Of a stretch of DNA of 64,000 bases, positions 33,752-47,113 are shown piece by piece. Position 1 is the first letter of the stretch. Each line of letters starts with the position of its first letter. Source of the DNA: Turnera subulata (Eukaryota; Streptophyta; Magnoliopsida; Malpighiales; Passifloraceae); contig JAKUCV010001307.1 in the NCBI GenBank assembly GCA_028386065.3, positions 147,592 to 211,591 of the forward strand. The letters are read 5' to 3'. A program made the translations under genes and the position numbers. The notes under the pieces were generated by a model that had not been told where the DNA came from, searched no databases, and saw nothing but the letters and a program-made list of their open reading frames with translations.

Positions 33752-36194
33752 AGCCTGGGTAATTTTTATGTTTTTACCAGTACCGTAAAGTTGTTCTACA
33801 ATGATTTACCATTGATTTTAATCTTGGGTAATTAATTCATGGCAAATCGGGCATCGGATTCCGAAACCAAGCCCTGTCCCGCGTTCCAGATTTTTCAGCG
33901 GATTTTACAGATCAAAGTTGGAATTTTTCGGGTCCAGGAAACTTCAGAAAAGTCAGGTTTATCCTCGAGGTAACGGACCAAAAATAAAGATAAGGGGGGT
34001 ATAATGGTTATTTTCTGGTCTGGACAGAACCTACCTCACATGCTGCACAGTACTGCATGATTGAGCGCTACTGCCGCCTTCTCCTGTGTTGCCCGTGCTT
34101 CACCTTTTTCTGTGCTACCCGTGCCTTACCAGTACCCATGCACGTTTTATTACCTGTGTTTCTTGCTTTTCCCAGTACACTACACTACTGTCACCTTCCC
34201 TCATTCTCCTCTGCAAACCCACTGCCTGTACCCATCCTTCACTTCTCTAACAAAAACCCGGTACAAAACCCACCCAGTGCACCGACTAAACCAGAGCTAA
34301 ACCAAAAAAAGGAAAAAAAAAACACATAGCCAACACCAAAGCTATGTTGTTTTGGACAGCAACCCCATTTCCCTCCTTTCTTCTTCTTTTCTTCTTCTTC
34401 CCCGTGACCGAGACCACCACCCACCATCACACCACCGACCGAGCCTCCACCAAATCGCCGCACCATCACCATCCTCCTATCCTTCTCCTTCTCCTCCCTA
34501 CTGCGGCACTGGCGTGCTCCTTTTCGTTGCAGATCGACGCTACCATGACCACCGTAGCGGACGACGACCCGACCACCCGAGTCCTTCACATCGACGGGTC
34601 GAGGTGCTGGGTCGGTTTGACTCGGATGTCCACCTGGGCTGAATGTGATGGCGGGCTTGGGTGTGGGCTAACTGTTTGGACTGCTAGTCTTAATTCATGG
34701 GCTGGCAATATTGGCCCAGTCCGTTTTAATTAAAAAAAAAAGGAAATGATTCTGGGAAATATGGAAAAAAAATAATAATGATAAAAATAATATATATTAA
34801 CGTTTATATTTCTGGGAATAAAATTTGGAAATATATGATATATTACAGAAAAAATATATTTTAAAGAAAGAATAATTATTTTGAGAAAGTAATTTTGGAA
34901 AGGATATTATCAAAGAATTATACCGGTATAATAACCAGATATAAGTATAGTATACTTTGACACATGGATAAAAATGGTGAATGATGATGATAACGGAAAA
35001 ATAACCCGAGGCAGTACCGAGTCGGATCAGTATTTATTTTACGGCATATAGTATTAGTCTAGCATCTGCATATCATCTTATGTGTGCATAATATTTGTTA
35101 GATATCATATAGGAGTTGATAACGAGCAGTTACCTGAGGAACCGAACTTGGAATCTGTTGGGAAATTCCATAATTGATAATCGGCTAAGGTGAGGATGGA
35201 TAACCCTTGATATGTGCCTGTAATATTTGGTTGTGCTTTGTTGTTTGGTTGAACTGCTGAGAAGATCATTGTTGGTTATTTGACTGCTATGGATATTGTT
35301 GTTGTTGTTGATAGACTGTGTCATGGACTGGATAATTGGAATGAACTGTGATTTGGATAATTGGAAAATGGAAATTGGAAATTGGAATTGAATTTGAGAT
35401 GATGATTTTATTGTCATGTGGAAAGTAGTGGTACGACTAGATGGTTAGAGGCTAGTTCTGTGGTGTCATGGTCAGTTTCTTGGTTTGGGGATGTTGATCC
35501 CGGTTTGGTGTGGTTATTGGGATGTTGATCCCGGATTGATTTTGTTATTGGGATGTTGATCTCGGGTTACATTTTGGCCTGGCATCCGGAATCAGTTGAT
35601 AACCAGGCACGACCCTAGCTTGTCCAGTGACGGGGCCCGAAAGATAAAATTGGTAATAATAATAAATATTCTTTTAGCCTTGGCTCAGTCATGATCTGGT
35701 TGATTCTCTAATTTGTCTTTTGCTGGTATTTTCTTCAAAAGTATTATGGTTGCCTGCATATCTCTGTTTATCCATGATTGTGCTTAAATGCACCGGTGAG
35801 CGTTTCGGACTCACCCTTCGCCTGCGGGGTTTCATCCCGTAGGTTAAGTTTGTTCGTAGTTCAGGTACGACGTTCGACGGCAGCTGCTTTCTTCTCCACC
35901 TGACTCCGGATCCATATCTTCGCTGCGTGTGCATATAAGTCTTCCGCTGCTGTATTTTATATGTTGCTGTGTTGCTGCTTTTCTATATTGCCCCTGTTGC
36001 TATATCATATGCTTTCTGCTGCTGTTGTTGAGCTAGAGTGTGATGCTTGAATAATGGTCTCCGAGTATGGGTGACAGCTGTAGTATTTGGAATGATGCTA
36101 TATTGTATTTGTGAGATATACTGTCTGTTCCATCAATAAGAATAGTTTCGGCACGTGTTTACTGTGTCTGGTAAATACGGGTCGGGGCGTTTCA
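33752..36194 (+). repeat. 5' LTR of Tekay element, main part
   Basis: With TGTAAC at 30570-30575 it makes an LTR of about 2449 bp that ends GGGGCGTTTCA. It includes a GC-rich His/Pro-coding cassette (about 34390-34640), two GGGAT-GTTG-ATCCC hairpins (35488-35501 and 35519-35532) with a third, decayed one (35550-35563), and the segment 35650-35787 that is missing from the 3' LTR. Confidence 0.88.
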
Positions 36195-36197
36195 TTT

Positions 36198-36213
36198 TGG
36201 TAGCAGAGCAGGC
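36198..36213 (+). promoter_or_regulatory. Tekay primer-binding site
   Basis: TGGTAGCAGAGCAGGC lies 3 bp after the LTR and resembles the initiator-tRNA-Met site (TGGTATCAGAGC) of most plant LTR elements, with one mismatch. Confidence 0.75.
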
Positions 36214-36323
36214 AGTAGGTCATTAGGGACATAACTGTGATTGTATGATTGTTTGTCTGTGCATAAGAACTTTTATGGTATGATATAATATGCATACATA
36301 ACATTCTCATATAGGTAAGGCGA

Positions 36324-37390
36324 ATGGATCCGGTTGGAGGGAATCAGCATACTGGAGGTCACCTAGATGACGATCAGGTATCGGTACACCAACCGCAGTA
36401 AGTTGCGGGAGGTCTAGAACACCATCCTATGGTTCCTTTGGGAGACCCTACGCAGATGTTAAACGTGGTAACTCAGATTCTGCAAAGGCAAGATGCCAGG
36501 GATGCTCGTACAGAAGCCATTGAAGCTCGAGAACAGGAAAACCAGCGACCTGTCGAGGATCCGGTGTATACAAAGCTGGAAAAGCTTGGGGCAGAGATCT
36601 TTAATGGTGTTACCACACCATAGGATGCTGATCAGTGGCTCAGACAGATGAATCGGGTTATGCTAAAACTCACGTGCAGGAATGACAAGTGGGCCAGAAA
36701 TGCTGCTGCTATGTTCAGAGGGGTTGCCGTTGATTGGTAGGAGTCTACAACCAGAGATCTGCCAACACCTATCACTATGCCATAGAATCAGTTCATGGAG
36801 ATGTTCCGAAGGAAGTTTGTTTCTGAGGCGTACCAGGACCAGCTGAAACGAGAGTTTCTGGGGCTATAATAGGGTGCAGAACAGACGGTCAACGAGTATG
36901 AGATCAAGTTCAACCGCTTGTCTATCTACGCCAGTGAGTTTATTTCTACTCCGGAGGACAGATGTAAACGTTTCTAGGATGGTCTTCGTTCTGGCATCCA
37001 GACAGTCATGGGGTGCAAGGTTTACGAGACTTACCAGGACATGTTATCAGATGCCTTGAGAGCCGAGATTATATGGCTGGGTAATGAAAGAGCAACAGGA
37101 GATCCCGTAAGAGGCAATCTGCACAGAGTTCTGGGGGACAGAATAAGAGGTTCCAGACACCAGCCAATCAGTCAGGATATGGGCAGAACCGATCTATACC
37201 AGTAAGCCAGGACCGTGGATGGAACAACAACCGAGGCAGTTCTTGGACTCAGTCTAGAGGGACCTCATCCGGGAACACTCGTCCGAGACTTTCTCTGTCT
37301 CAGGTGAGGTGCTATGAGTGTAATGAAGTTGGGCATTACCGATATTTTTGTCCCAAGTTGGGAAGATCTGGAGATACGGCACCTGCTTAG
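36324..37390 (+). pseudogene. Decayed Gypsy gag with CCHC knuckle
   Basis: It starts ATG-GAT-CCG (MDPVGG) at 36324. The gag core is readable across several in-frame stops (near 36400, 36621, 36738, 36784, 36867 and 36976): LEKLGAEIFNG, ADQWLRQMNRV, FRRKFVSEAYQDQLKREFL and VNEYEIKFNRLS. At 37310-37351 a complete CCHC zinc knuckle remains (CYECNEVGHYRYFC). A stop follows near 37390. Confidence 0.85.
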
Positions 37391-37534
37391 ATAGTGCAAG
37401 CTTTAGTAGCCAATGTTCCTAGTGGTTCTGGAGTTGGCCGAGGCCAAGGCCGTGGAGCTGTTCCTACTAGAACCCAATCAGCCATGAATCAGAGTGCAGT
37501 AGTGCCGAGAGAATTTGTGATCACTACTGTAGTT

Positions 37535-40200
37535 TGTTAAGAAAAAAGACGGCAGTTTGTGTATGTGTGTGGACTACCGACAGCTTAACAAAGTGACAGT
37601 GAAGAACAAGTACCCGCTTCCCAGGATTGATGACCTTTTTGATCAGTTACAGGGGGCTACCGTATTCTCTAAGATCGAACTTCGTTCTGGCTACCATCAG
37701 ATCAAGATTTCAGAGAAGGACATACTGAAGACAGCCTTCCGCACTCGGTATGGACACTTTGAGTTCACAGTAGTTCCTTTCGGCTTGACCAATGCACCTG
37801 GAGTTTTCATGTGCTTGATGCACTTGGTCCTGAACGACTTCCTGGACAAGTTTGTGGTAGTCTTCATCGACGAAATCCTGATATACTCCAAGAGTAGGGA
37901 AGAACATGAAGAGCATCTGAGGATAGTACTTCAAAGACTGCGAGAGAAACAGTTATATGCCAAGTTCAGCAAATGTGAGTTTTGGCTTGAAGAAGTTGCA
38001 TTCCTCGGACATGTTGTATCCGGGGATGGGATTAAAGTCGACCTTGCCAAAGTGAAAGTTGTTCTAAAGTGGGATCCACCTAAGACGGTACCCGAAGTCA
38101 GAAGTTTTCTTGGCCTTGCAGGATATTACTGGAGGTTCATCGAGGGTTTTTTCTTGATAGCCAGTCCTATGACCAAGTCGTTGAAGAAAGATCAAGCCTT
38201 TGTATGGAGTGAAGCCTCCCAGAAGAGTTTTGATGATCTGAAGAAGAAGTTAACATCAGCGCCAATTTTGACAGTACTTAAGCCAGGAGTAGAGTATGTG
38301 TTGTTTTGTGATGTTTCAGGTCTTGGTTTGGGAGCAGTTCTGATGCAAGAGGGCCGAGTGATCGCCTATGCTTCGAGACAGTTGAGGCCACATGAGAAGA
38401 ACTACCTGACACATGATCTAGAGATGGCCGCAGTGATCCTTGCTTTGAAGATCTAGCGACACTACCTGTTCGGAGAGAGATGTCGGATTTTCACAGAGCA
38501 TAAGAGTCTTAAGTACATCATGACTCAGAAGGAACTTAACCTACAGCAAAGACGTTGGGTTGAGTTGCTGAACGATTATGATTGTACTATTGAGTACCAC
38601 TTTGGAAAGGCCAATGTTGTAGCTGATGCTTTGAGCCGAAGACAACCAGAAGATGCTTCCACGACCTACTCGATATCCTCTCTTATCGAGTTAAGGAAGA
38701 TGGGAGTTGATTTGTCAGTGGATGAGACAAGAGCCTTGTTGACCTATATTGAAGTCAAGTCTAACCTAAGAGGCTGGATTGTGGAACTACAAGATGGAGA
38801 TCCTAACTTGATCAAGCTGAAAGAAGCAGTCTGCAATGGAAAAGAAGACAAGTTTCACATAGCTGAGGATAGTGCACTGATTCTGGAGAAACGTCTACGT
38901 GTACCCAGTGTTGGTGAACTGCGTAGTCAGATTCTGGAAGAAGGATATATGACGTCGTATGCTATGCACCCCGGGAGCACCAAGAAGTATCAGAATTTGA
39001 GGAGTCATTTTTGGTGGCCGCGCATGAAGAAAGATGTAGCCGAGTATGTGGCTAAGTGTATTACTTGCCAGCAGGTGAAAGCCGAGCATCAGGCTCTAGC
39101 GGGAAAGTTGAGATTGTTGACAGTGCCAGAGTAGAAGTGGGAGATGATCTCTATGGATTTTATGGTCGGGTTACCGTTGACTCGGAGACAGCATGATACT
39201 ATTTGGGTTATCATTGACTGAATTACAAAATCAGCTCATTTCCTTCCCATCTCAGACAGACACCCTGGACAAGTTGGCAAAGCTATATGTTGTAGAGATT
39301 GTGAGACTCCATGGAATTCCTTAGTCCATAGTCTCAGACAGAGATCTGAGAATCACATCACGATTTTGGAAGAGTCTACAAGCAGCTTTTGGAACAAAGT
39401 TGAGTTTCAGTACTGCTTTTCTTCCTCAGACAGACGGACAGTCAGAGAGAACTATTCAGACGCTGAAAGACATGTTAAGGGCTTGTGCTCTTAATTTCAG
39501 TAGGAGTTAGGATCAGTACTTGCCTTTAGCCGAATTCACCTACAACAACAGTTTTCGTTCCAGTATCGGGATGCCACCGTTCGAAGCTCTTTACAGAAGG
39601 AAGTGCCAAAGTCCAATTTGTTGGGATGAAGAAGGTCTTCGTTTGATCGTTGGTCCAGATTTGGTCAAGTAGACAGTTGATAAGATCCAAACAGTTAAGC
39701 AGAGTATGAGAGCAGCACAGGACCGACAGAAGAGTTACGCTGATAAGCATCGATGTGAGATGGAGTACCAGGTGGGAGAAAGAGTTTTCCTCCGAGTTGC
39801 ACCATGGAAGGGAGTTATCAGATTCGGGAAAAGAGGGAAGCTGAGTTCCAGATACATCGGGCCGTATGAGAACATGAAAAGGGTTGGACCCTTGGCGTAC
39901 GAATTGTCTTTACCAGAGGAGTTGTCACGGATTCATGATGTGTTCCATGTCTCTGTGTTGAGGAGGTACAGATCCGATCCGAGCCATGTGGTCACTACAG
40001 CAGAAGTTGAGGTTGCAAAGGATCTTACGTACACAGAGATGCCAAAACAGATGCTTGCCCAAGAGGTCAGACAGCTGAGGAACCGTGTTATACCGATGGT
40101 AAAGGTTAAGTGGAGCAAGCACTCTACGAACGAGTCTACGTGGGAAGTCGAGGAGCACATGCGTTCTCAGTATCCGCACCTGTTTTCAGCATCGGAGTGA
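37535..40200 (+). pseudogene. Decayed Tekay pol: RT, RNase H, integrase, chromodomain-type tail
   Basis: A deletion joins the end of gag directly to mid-RT ([15 protein letters not shown]) near 37535, so protease and the N-terminal RT are gone. RT then reads to 38456. The usual FSKID word is FSKIE (Glu codon 37677-37679), and the FIDD word is FIDE (Glu codon 37872-37874). RNase H keeps CDVS but has TEHKSL where the family usually has TDHKSL, with a stop at 38454. The RNase H end, a zinc-binding HHCC region (ITCQQ) and the integrase start read to 39134. The integrase core 39135-39700 has stops near 39132, 39219 and 39508 plus frameshifts, but [13 protein letters not shown] is present. 39706-40200 is the C-terminal tail with a chromodomain-like VKVKWSKHSTNESTWEVEE. 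Confidence 0.9.
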
Positions 40201-40222
40201 ATTTTGGGGACGGAATTCTTTT

Positions 40223-40235
40223 AAGGTGGGTAGGC
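40223..40235 (+). promoter_or_regulatory. Tekay polypurine tract
   Basis: The purine-rich AAGGTGGGTAGG lies just before the 3' LTR, which begins TGTAACAACCC at 40236. Confidence 0.65.
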
Positions 40236-42139
40236 TGTAACAACCCGGGTAATTTTTGCGTTTTTACCAGTACCGTAAAGTTGTTCTACAGTGATTTACC
40301 ATTGATTTTAATCTTGGGTAATTAATTCATGGTAAATCGGGCATCGGATTCCAAAACTGAGCTCTGTCCCGCGTTCCAAATTTTTCTGCGGATTTTACGG
40401 ATCAAAATTGGAATTTTTTTGGGTCCAGGAATCTTCAGAAAAGTCAGGTTTATCCTCAAGGTAACGAAACAGAAATAAAGATAAGGGGGTATAATGGTTA
40501 TTTTCTGGTCCAGACAGAACCCGCCTCAAATGCTGCACAGTACTGCATGATTAAGGGCTGCTGCCACCATCTCCTGTGTCGCCCGAGCTTCACCTTTTTC
40601 TGTGCTTCTCGTGCCTTACCAGTACCCATGCACGTTTTATTACCTATGTTTCTTGCTTTTCCAGTACTCTACGCTACTGTCACCTTCCCTCATTCTCCTC
40701 TGCAAACCCACTGCCTGTACCCATCCTTCACTTCTGCTAACAAAAACCTAATACAAAACCTACCCAGTGCACCGACTAAAACAGAGCTAAACCAGAAAAA
40801 AGAAAAGAAAAAAAAAACAAAACACACAGCCAACACCAAAGCTGTGCCGTTTTGGACAACAACCCCATTTCCCTCTTTCTTCTTCTTTTCTTCTTCTTCC
40901 CCGTGACCGAGACCACCACCCACCATCACACCACCGACCGAGCCTCCACCAAACCGCCGCACCATCACCATCCTTCTCTCCTTCTCCTTCTCCTTCCTGT
41001 CGCGGCACCGCCGCTCTCCTCTCCGTTGCAGATCGACGCCGCCACGACCACCACAGCGGACAATGACCCGACAACCAGAGTCCTTCACATCGTCGGGTCG
41101 TGGCGCTGGGTTGAGTTGACCCGGATGTCCACCTGGGCTGAATGTGATGGCGGGCTTGGGTGTGGGCTAACTGTTTGGGCTGCTAGTCTTAGTTCATGGG
41201 CTGGCACTATTGGCCCAGTCTGTTTTAATTAAAAAAAAGAAATGATTCTGGGAAATATGGAAAAAAATAATAATGATAAAAATAATATATATTAAGGTTT
41301 ATATTTCTGGGAATAAAATTTGGAAATATATGATATATTATAGAAAAAATATATTTTAACGAAAGAATAATTATTTTGAGAAAGTAATTTTGGAAAGGAT
41401 ATTATCAAAGAATTATACCGGTATAATAACCGGATATAAGTATAGTATACTTTGACACATGGATAAAAATGGTGAATGATGATGATAACGAAAAAATAAC
41501 CCGAGGCAGTACCGAGTCGGATCAGTATTTATTTTACGGCATATAGTATTAGTCTAGCATCTGCATATCATCTTATGTGTGCATAATATTTGTTAGATAT
41601 AGGAGTTGATAACAAGCAGTTACCTGAGGAACCGGACTTGGAATCTGTTGGAAAATTCCATAATTGATAATCGGCTAAGGTGAGGATGGATAACCCTTGA
41701 TATGTGCCTGTAATATTTGGTTGTGCTTTGTTGTTTGGTTGAACTGCTGAGAAGATCATTGTTGGTTATTTGACTGCTATGGATATTGTTGTTGTTGTTG
41801 ATAGACTGTGTCATGGACTGGATAATTGGAATGAACTGTGATTTGGATAATTGGGAAAAGGAAATTGGAAATTGGAATTGAATTTGAGATGATGATTTTA
41901 TTGTCACGTGGAAAGTAGTGGTACGACTAGATGGTTAGAGGCTAGTTCTGTGGTGTCATGGCCAGTTTCTTGGTTTGGGGATGTTGATCCCGGTTTGGTG
42001 TGGTTATTGGGATGTTGATCCCGGATTGATTTTATTATTGGGATGTTGATCTCGGGTTACATTTTGGCCTGGCATCCGGAATCAGTTGATAACCAGGCAC
42101 GACCCTAGCTTGTCCAGTGATGCGGCCCGAAAGATAAAA
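40236..42139 (+). repeat. 3' LTR of Tekay element, first part
   Basis: This is collinear with 33747-35650 and very similar. It breaks off after GAAAGATAAAAT, where inverted LTR sequence begins. The corresponding last part lies at 47114-47522. About 137 bp present in the 5' LTR (35650-35787) are missing between the two parts. Confidence 0.88.
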
Positions 42140-42140
42140 T

Positions 42141-42350
42141 CATAGGGATCAACATCCCTAACCAAAATACTGGGACAGACATCCCTATCCAAATTCAAGG
42201 ATCGACATCCTTATCACAATTTAATATTTAATCCATTTCATTTAATGCCAAAAAACACTCAAGGATAAACGTCCAAAAACCAATCACAATACTGGGATAA
42301 ACATCCCGACAACAATCAAGACAATGGGATAAACATCCCGAAACAAACCA
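42141..42350 (-). repeat. Hairpin array of LTR copy B
   Basis: These are short inverted repeats such as AGGGAT/ATCCCT around CAAC and GGGAT/ATCCC around AAAC, the same set as in copy A (44822-45190). Confidence 0.8.
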
Positions 42351-44821
42351 CAACAACACAATACTCAATAGTGCAATAACCATCAAACACAACAACCGAG
42401 TAATATAGGCACATAATGAAGGAAATCCATCCTCACCTTGGCCGATTACTCAACTCCGGAGACAATGTCCGGTCCCAAGCCGGCTCCTCGAGAAACTGCC
42501 CGATATCCAAACCTATACAACAAAGCAATATATACACGCATAAATGCACATAATCGGTATGCTATGATGCTAAAACTGCGAAATAACCCATCCCGGTTAC
42601 ATATCTTTTATTATTTCCCTTTACCGAAAATGTTATACCGTACGTATATCCGAATATAATTTCGGTACCATACTTTAATTAAAACTCTTTTTCCAAAATA
42701 TTTTCATAAATTAATTATACTTTCCCAAAATATAATCACCATAATTTTCTGAAAAAAGATAACATATGTATATATATATTTTCTAAAATATTAGATTTTT
42801 AATAAAACTATTTACCATAATATAATTACCAAATATTGTCTATTACCAAAAATATATATATATTAATCATATGCTATATGTTATTTCCCAGAAAATATAT
42901 AATCATAAAAACTTACTCTGAAAATTAAATACAATTTAATATATATAAATTTTTATTTTCTAAAGATAAAATACTTTTCCAACAATTATAAATCAACATA
43001 ATTATATATATTTCAGAAATATACATAAATATATTTTTCCAAACAAAACAACATATTTATAGAATACTCCAGAAATATATTCAAGGTATATATCTTTTTT
43101 TCTAAATAAACATAATACTAATTTTTCAAAACAAATTATAACTATCTTTAATTTTCAAAATCAAGTATATATACATATATATATTTCTTCCCAAAAGCAT
43201 AATTAAAACTAACTATATTTTCAAAATATAAATATATATATTTTTTCCAAATTAAAACCAGCAAATAAGTTAATATATATATATATGTTTTTTTTTAATT
43301 TTTTTATAAGGTCAACCCGGGTCCAGGTTTGTCAATCCAACCCAGAACCAGGCTCGACCCGGTCACGACCCGCCCGTGAAAAACAGGTTGCTCACCTGCA
43401 GCGGCGACCGGCGGCAACACAGGCGCGAGGAAGAGAGCGCGGGGTCGGCGAGGCTGAGACGATTCGTCTGGCGGTGGAAAGGCGGCGCTGCGTCGCCGGT
43501 GTCGTCGTCAGCGGCAGGGAGAGGGAGATCTGCGGGTCTGCTCGCGGGTCATCGCTCGCCGGCTGCACGTCTCGCGGTGGAAGGCGACGGGGAAGGCGGC
43601 GACGAGGTCGCGTCGGCTCGGCGAAGACGATGGTGTGGGCGGTGCGTCGAGAGGCGGCGCGGATCGGTCCGGCGTGCACAGTGACGGGGAGGAGGCGGAG
43701 GTGGCGCACCGCTCACGTTATTTTCTTTTTCTTTCTTTTTTCTATTTTACTTATTTTTTTCTTTTTTTTCTTTTCTTTTTCTTTTCTCTATTTTCTGATT
43801 GGTTCTTTTTTTTTTTCATTTCCTCTTCTCTGTTCCCCCCCGATCTTTCTTTTTTTTCTTTCTTTCTTTTTTTTTTCTTTTTCTTCTCTTCTTTTTCTCT
43901 CTCCTTTTTTTCTTTCTCTCTCTTTTTTTTTTCTTTTTCCTCTCCTTTCTTCCTCTCCTCCTCTCCTTCTCCTCTGCCTTCCTCTATATAAACCGATGAA
44001 AACACTGTGCGGCGTGTGAACTTCAATAATGCAGCTTGTCTGCATTATGAAGCGAGTCCGGTCCGGACCAGAAAATAACTAATACCCCCTTAGTTATTTT
44101 CCGATGTGATTTTTCTGAGGATTCCGGGACCCGAAAAATACCAACTTTGGTCCGAAAAATCCACGGAAAAATCTCGAGCGCGGGAAAAGCCTCGGTTACA
44201 AAAAACGACGCCCGATTTACCTTGAATTAATTACCCATGATTAATTCATTCGGTAAATCGCTGTAAAAAGACTTTTACAGTCCGGTAAAAATCCAAAATA
44301 TAAAACTGGCTCAACAGCCAAAATATAAACCTCATAAATCTGGCCCTTCGGCCCAACAACAAAATATCACATCCGGCCCAAGGCCCAATAATAACAAATA
44401 ACAGCACAGCGGAAGACTTAATAACTCACAAAGACACTGTATGCGACACTGATGCAAACCATGGATCCGAGTCCTGTCCAAGGGATAACGTCGCAGCCTG
44501 TCTGGAATGCACCAAACCTGTACCATAAATAACTCAACCTACGGGATGAAAGCCTGCAGGTGAGGGGTGAGTCCGAAGTGCTCCCCGACGAAGGATAGAC
44601 AATCAATATGTAACACTATAATTACTCAAGGTCAAAAACAGGCTAAACAGCCAAACACACCAAAACAAAGACTCGACCCAAAACCGGTCCAAGACCAAAA
44701 AGACTCAAATAAAAATTTCAATTTCCAATTTTATCTTTTCCGGGCCCCGTCACGGATAAGCTAGAGGTCAGACATGGTTATCAACATATTCCGGGTGCCA
44801 GACCAAATCCAAGAGAACCTA

Positions 44822-45190
44822 GGGATCGACATCCCAAAAATAATCACGGGATAGACATCCCAAGCATAGACATGCTTATCACAAGTAACCCAGGTCACGG
44901 CCACCACAAAACAGTCTTAAACCATCGAGTCATACCTCTACTTATCACGTGACAATTATATTATCATCGTCAAAATCAAATCACAGGGATCAACATCCCT
45001 AACCAAAATACCGGGATAGACATCCCTATCCAAATCTAAGGATCGACATCCTTATCACAATTTAATATTTAATCCATTTCATTTAATGCCAAAAAGATTC
45101 AAGGATAAATGTCCAAAAACCAATCACAATACTGGGATAAACATCCCGACAACAATCAAGACAATGGGATAAACATCCCGAAACAAACCA
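44822..45190 (-). repeat. Hairpin array of LTR copy A
   Basis: Arms and loops on the plus strand: GGGAT with CGAC (44822-44835), GGGAT with AGAC (44848-44861), AAGCAT with AGAC (44862-44877), AGGGAT with CAAC (44985-45000), GGGAT with AGAC (45013-45026), TAAGGAT with CGAC (45037-45054), and two GGGAT with AAAC near 45135 and 45166. Arms change from unit to unit in matched pairs, while the loop keeps the form NRAC or CAAC. Confidence 0.85.
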
Positions 45191-47113
45191 CAACAACGCA
45201 ATACTCAACAGTGTAATAACCATCAAACATAACAACCGAGTAATATAGGCACATAATGAAAGAAATCCATCCTCACCTTGGCCGATTACTCAACTCTAGA
45301 GACAATGTCCGGTCCCAAGCCGGCTCCTCGGGAAACAGCCCAATATCCAAACCTATACAACAAAGCAATATATACACGCACAAATGCACATAATCGGTAT
45401 GCTATGATGCCAAAACTGCGAAATAACCCATCCCGGTTACATATCTTTTGTTATTTCCCTTTACCGAAAATGTTATACCGTACGTATATCCGAATATAAT
45501 TTCGGTACCGTACTTTAATTAAAACTCTTTTTCCAAAATATTTTCATAAATTAATTATACTTTCCCAAAATATAATCACCATAATTTTCTGAAAAAAGAT
45601 AACATATGTATATATATATTTTCTAAAATATTAGATTTTTAATAAAACTATTTACTATAATATAATTACCAAATATTGTCATTTACCAAAAATATATATA
45701 TATATTAATCATATGCTATATGTTATTTCCCAAAAAATATATAATCATAAAAACTTACTCTTAAAATTATATACATTTTTATTTTCTAAAGACAAAATAC
45801 TTTTCCAACACTTATAAATCAACATAATTATATATATTTCAGAAATATACCTATATATATTTTTCCAAACATAACAACATATTTATAGAATACTCCAGAA
45901 ATATATTCAAGGTATATATCTTTATTTCTAAATAAACATAATACTAATTTTTCAAAACAAAATATAACTATCTTTAATTTTCAAAATCAAGTATATATAC
46001 ATATATATATATTTCTTCCCAAAAGCATAATTAAAACTAACTATATTTTCAAAATATAAATATTTATTTTTTTCCAAATTAAAACGAGCAAAAAAGTTTA
46101 TATATATATATATATATATATGTTTTTTTTTTTATTTCTTTTATAAGGTCAACCCGGATCCAGGTTGGTCAACCCAACCCAGAACCAGGCTCGACCCGGT
46201 CACGACCTGCCTGTGAAAAACGGGTTGCTCACCTGCAGCGGCGACCGACGGCAACACAGGCGCGAGGAAGAGAGCGCGGGGTCGGCGAGGCTGAGACGAC
46301 TCGTCTGGCGGTGGAAAGGCGGCGCTGCGTCGCCGGTGTCGTCGTCAGCGGCACGGAGAGGGAGATCCGCGGGTCTGCTCGCTGGTCATCACTCGCCGGC
46401 TGCGCGTCTCGCGGCGGAAGGCGGCGTCGAGGTCGCGTCGGCTCGGCGAAGACGATGGTGTGGGCGGTGCGTCGAGAGGCGGCGCGGATCGGTCCGGCGT
46501 GCACAGTGACGGGGAGGAGGGGGAGGTGGCGCACTGTTCACGTTATTTTCTTTTTATTTCTTTTTTCTATTTTCCTTATTTTCTTTTCTTTTCTTTTCTT
46601 TTTTTTTTCTCTATTTTCTGATTGGTTCTTTTTTTTCATTTCCTCTTCTTTGTTTTTTTTTCCACGATTTTTCTTTTTTTTTCTTCTTTTTTTTTCTCTC
46701 CTTTTTTTCTTTCTCTCTTTTTTTTTTCTTTTTCCTCTCCTTTCTTCCTCTCCTCCTCTCCTTCTCCTCCGCCTTCCTCTTTATAAACCGATGAAAACAC
46801 TGTGCGGCGTGTGAACTTCAATAATGCAGCTTGTCTGCATTATGAAGCGAGTCCGGTCCGGACTAGAAAATAACTGGTACCCCCTTAGTTATTTTCCGGT
46901 GTGATTTTTCTGAGGATTCCGGGACCCGAAAAATACCAACTTTGGTCCGAAAAATCCACGGAAAAATCTCGAGCGCGGGAAAAGCCTCGGTTACGAAAAA
47001 CGATGCGCGATTTACCTTGAATTAATTACCCACGATTAATTCATTCGGTAAATCGCTGTAAAAAGACTTTTATAGTCCGGTAAAAATCCAAAATTTTTAC
47101 CTGGGCTGTTACA

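Larger units (their letters stand above)
42140..47113 (-). mobile_element. Head-to-tail pair of related Gypsy LTRs, inverted in the Tekay 3' LTR
   Basis: Copy A (47113 down to about 44310) starts at an intact LTR end TGTAACAGCCC. Copy B (about 44309 down to 42140) lacks its first 20 bases or so and is cut at 42140. The two are nearly identical with an offset of about 2840 bp. No internal region lies between them, and the end of A is lost. TATATAGA- or TATAAAG-type boxes on the minus strand lie near 43984-43991 and 46781-46787, followed by a purine tract and a GC-rich cassette. The LTR is a relative of the Tekay LTR, not the same subfamily. ORFs here are low-complexity artefacts. Confidence 0.82.

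Noticed and set aside
43285..44019. Long plus-strand ORF with Arg-rich start and Phe/Ser-rich end
   Set aside because: It spans the GC cassette and the pyrimidine tract of an inverted LTR; the protein is low complexity and has a diverging twin in the sister LTR.
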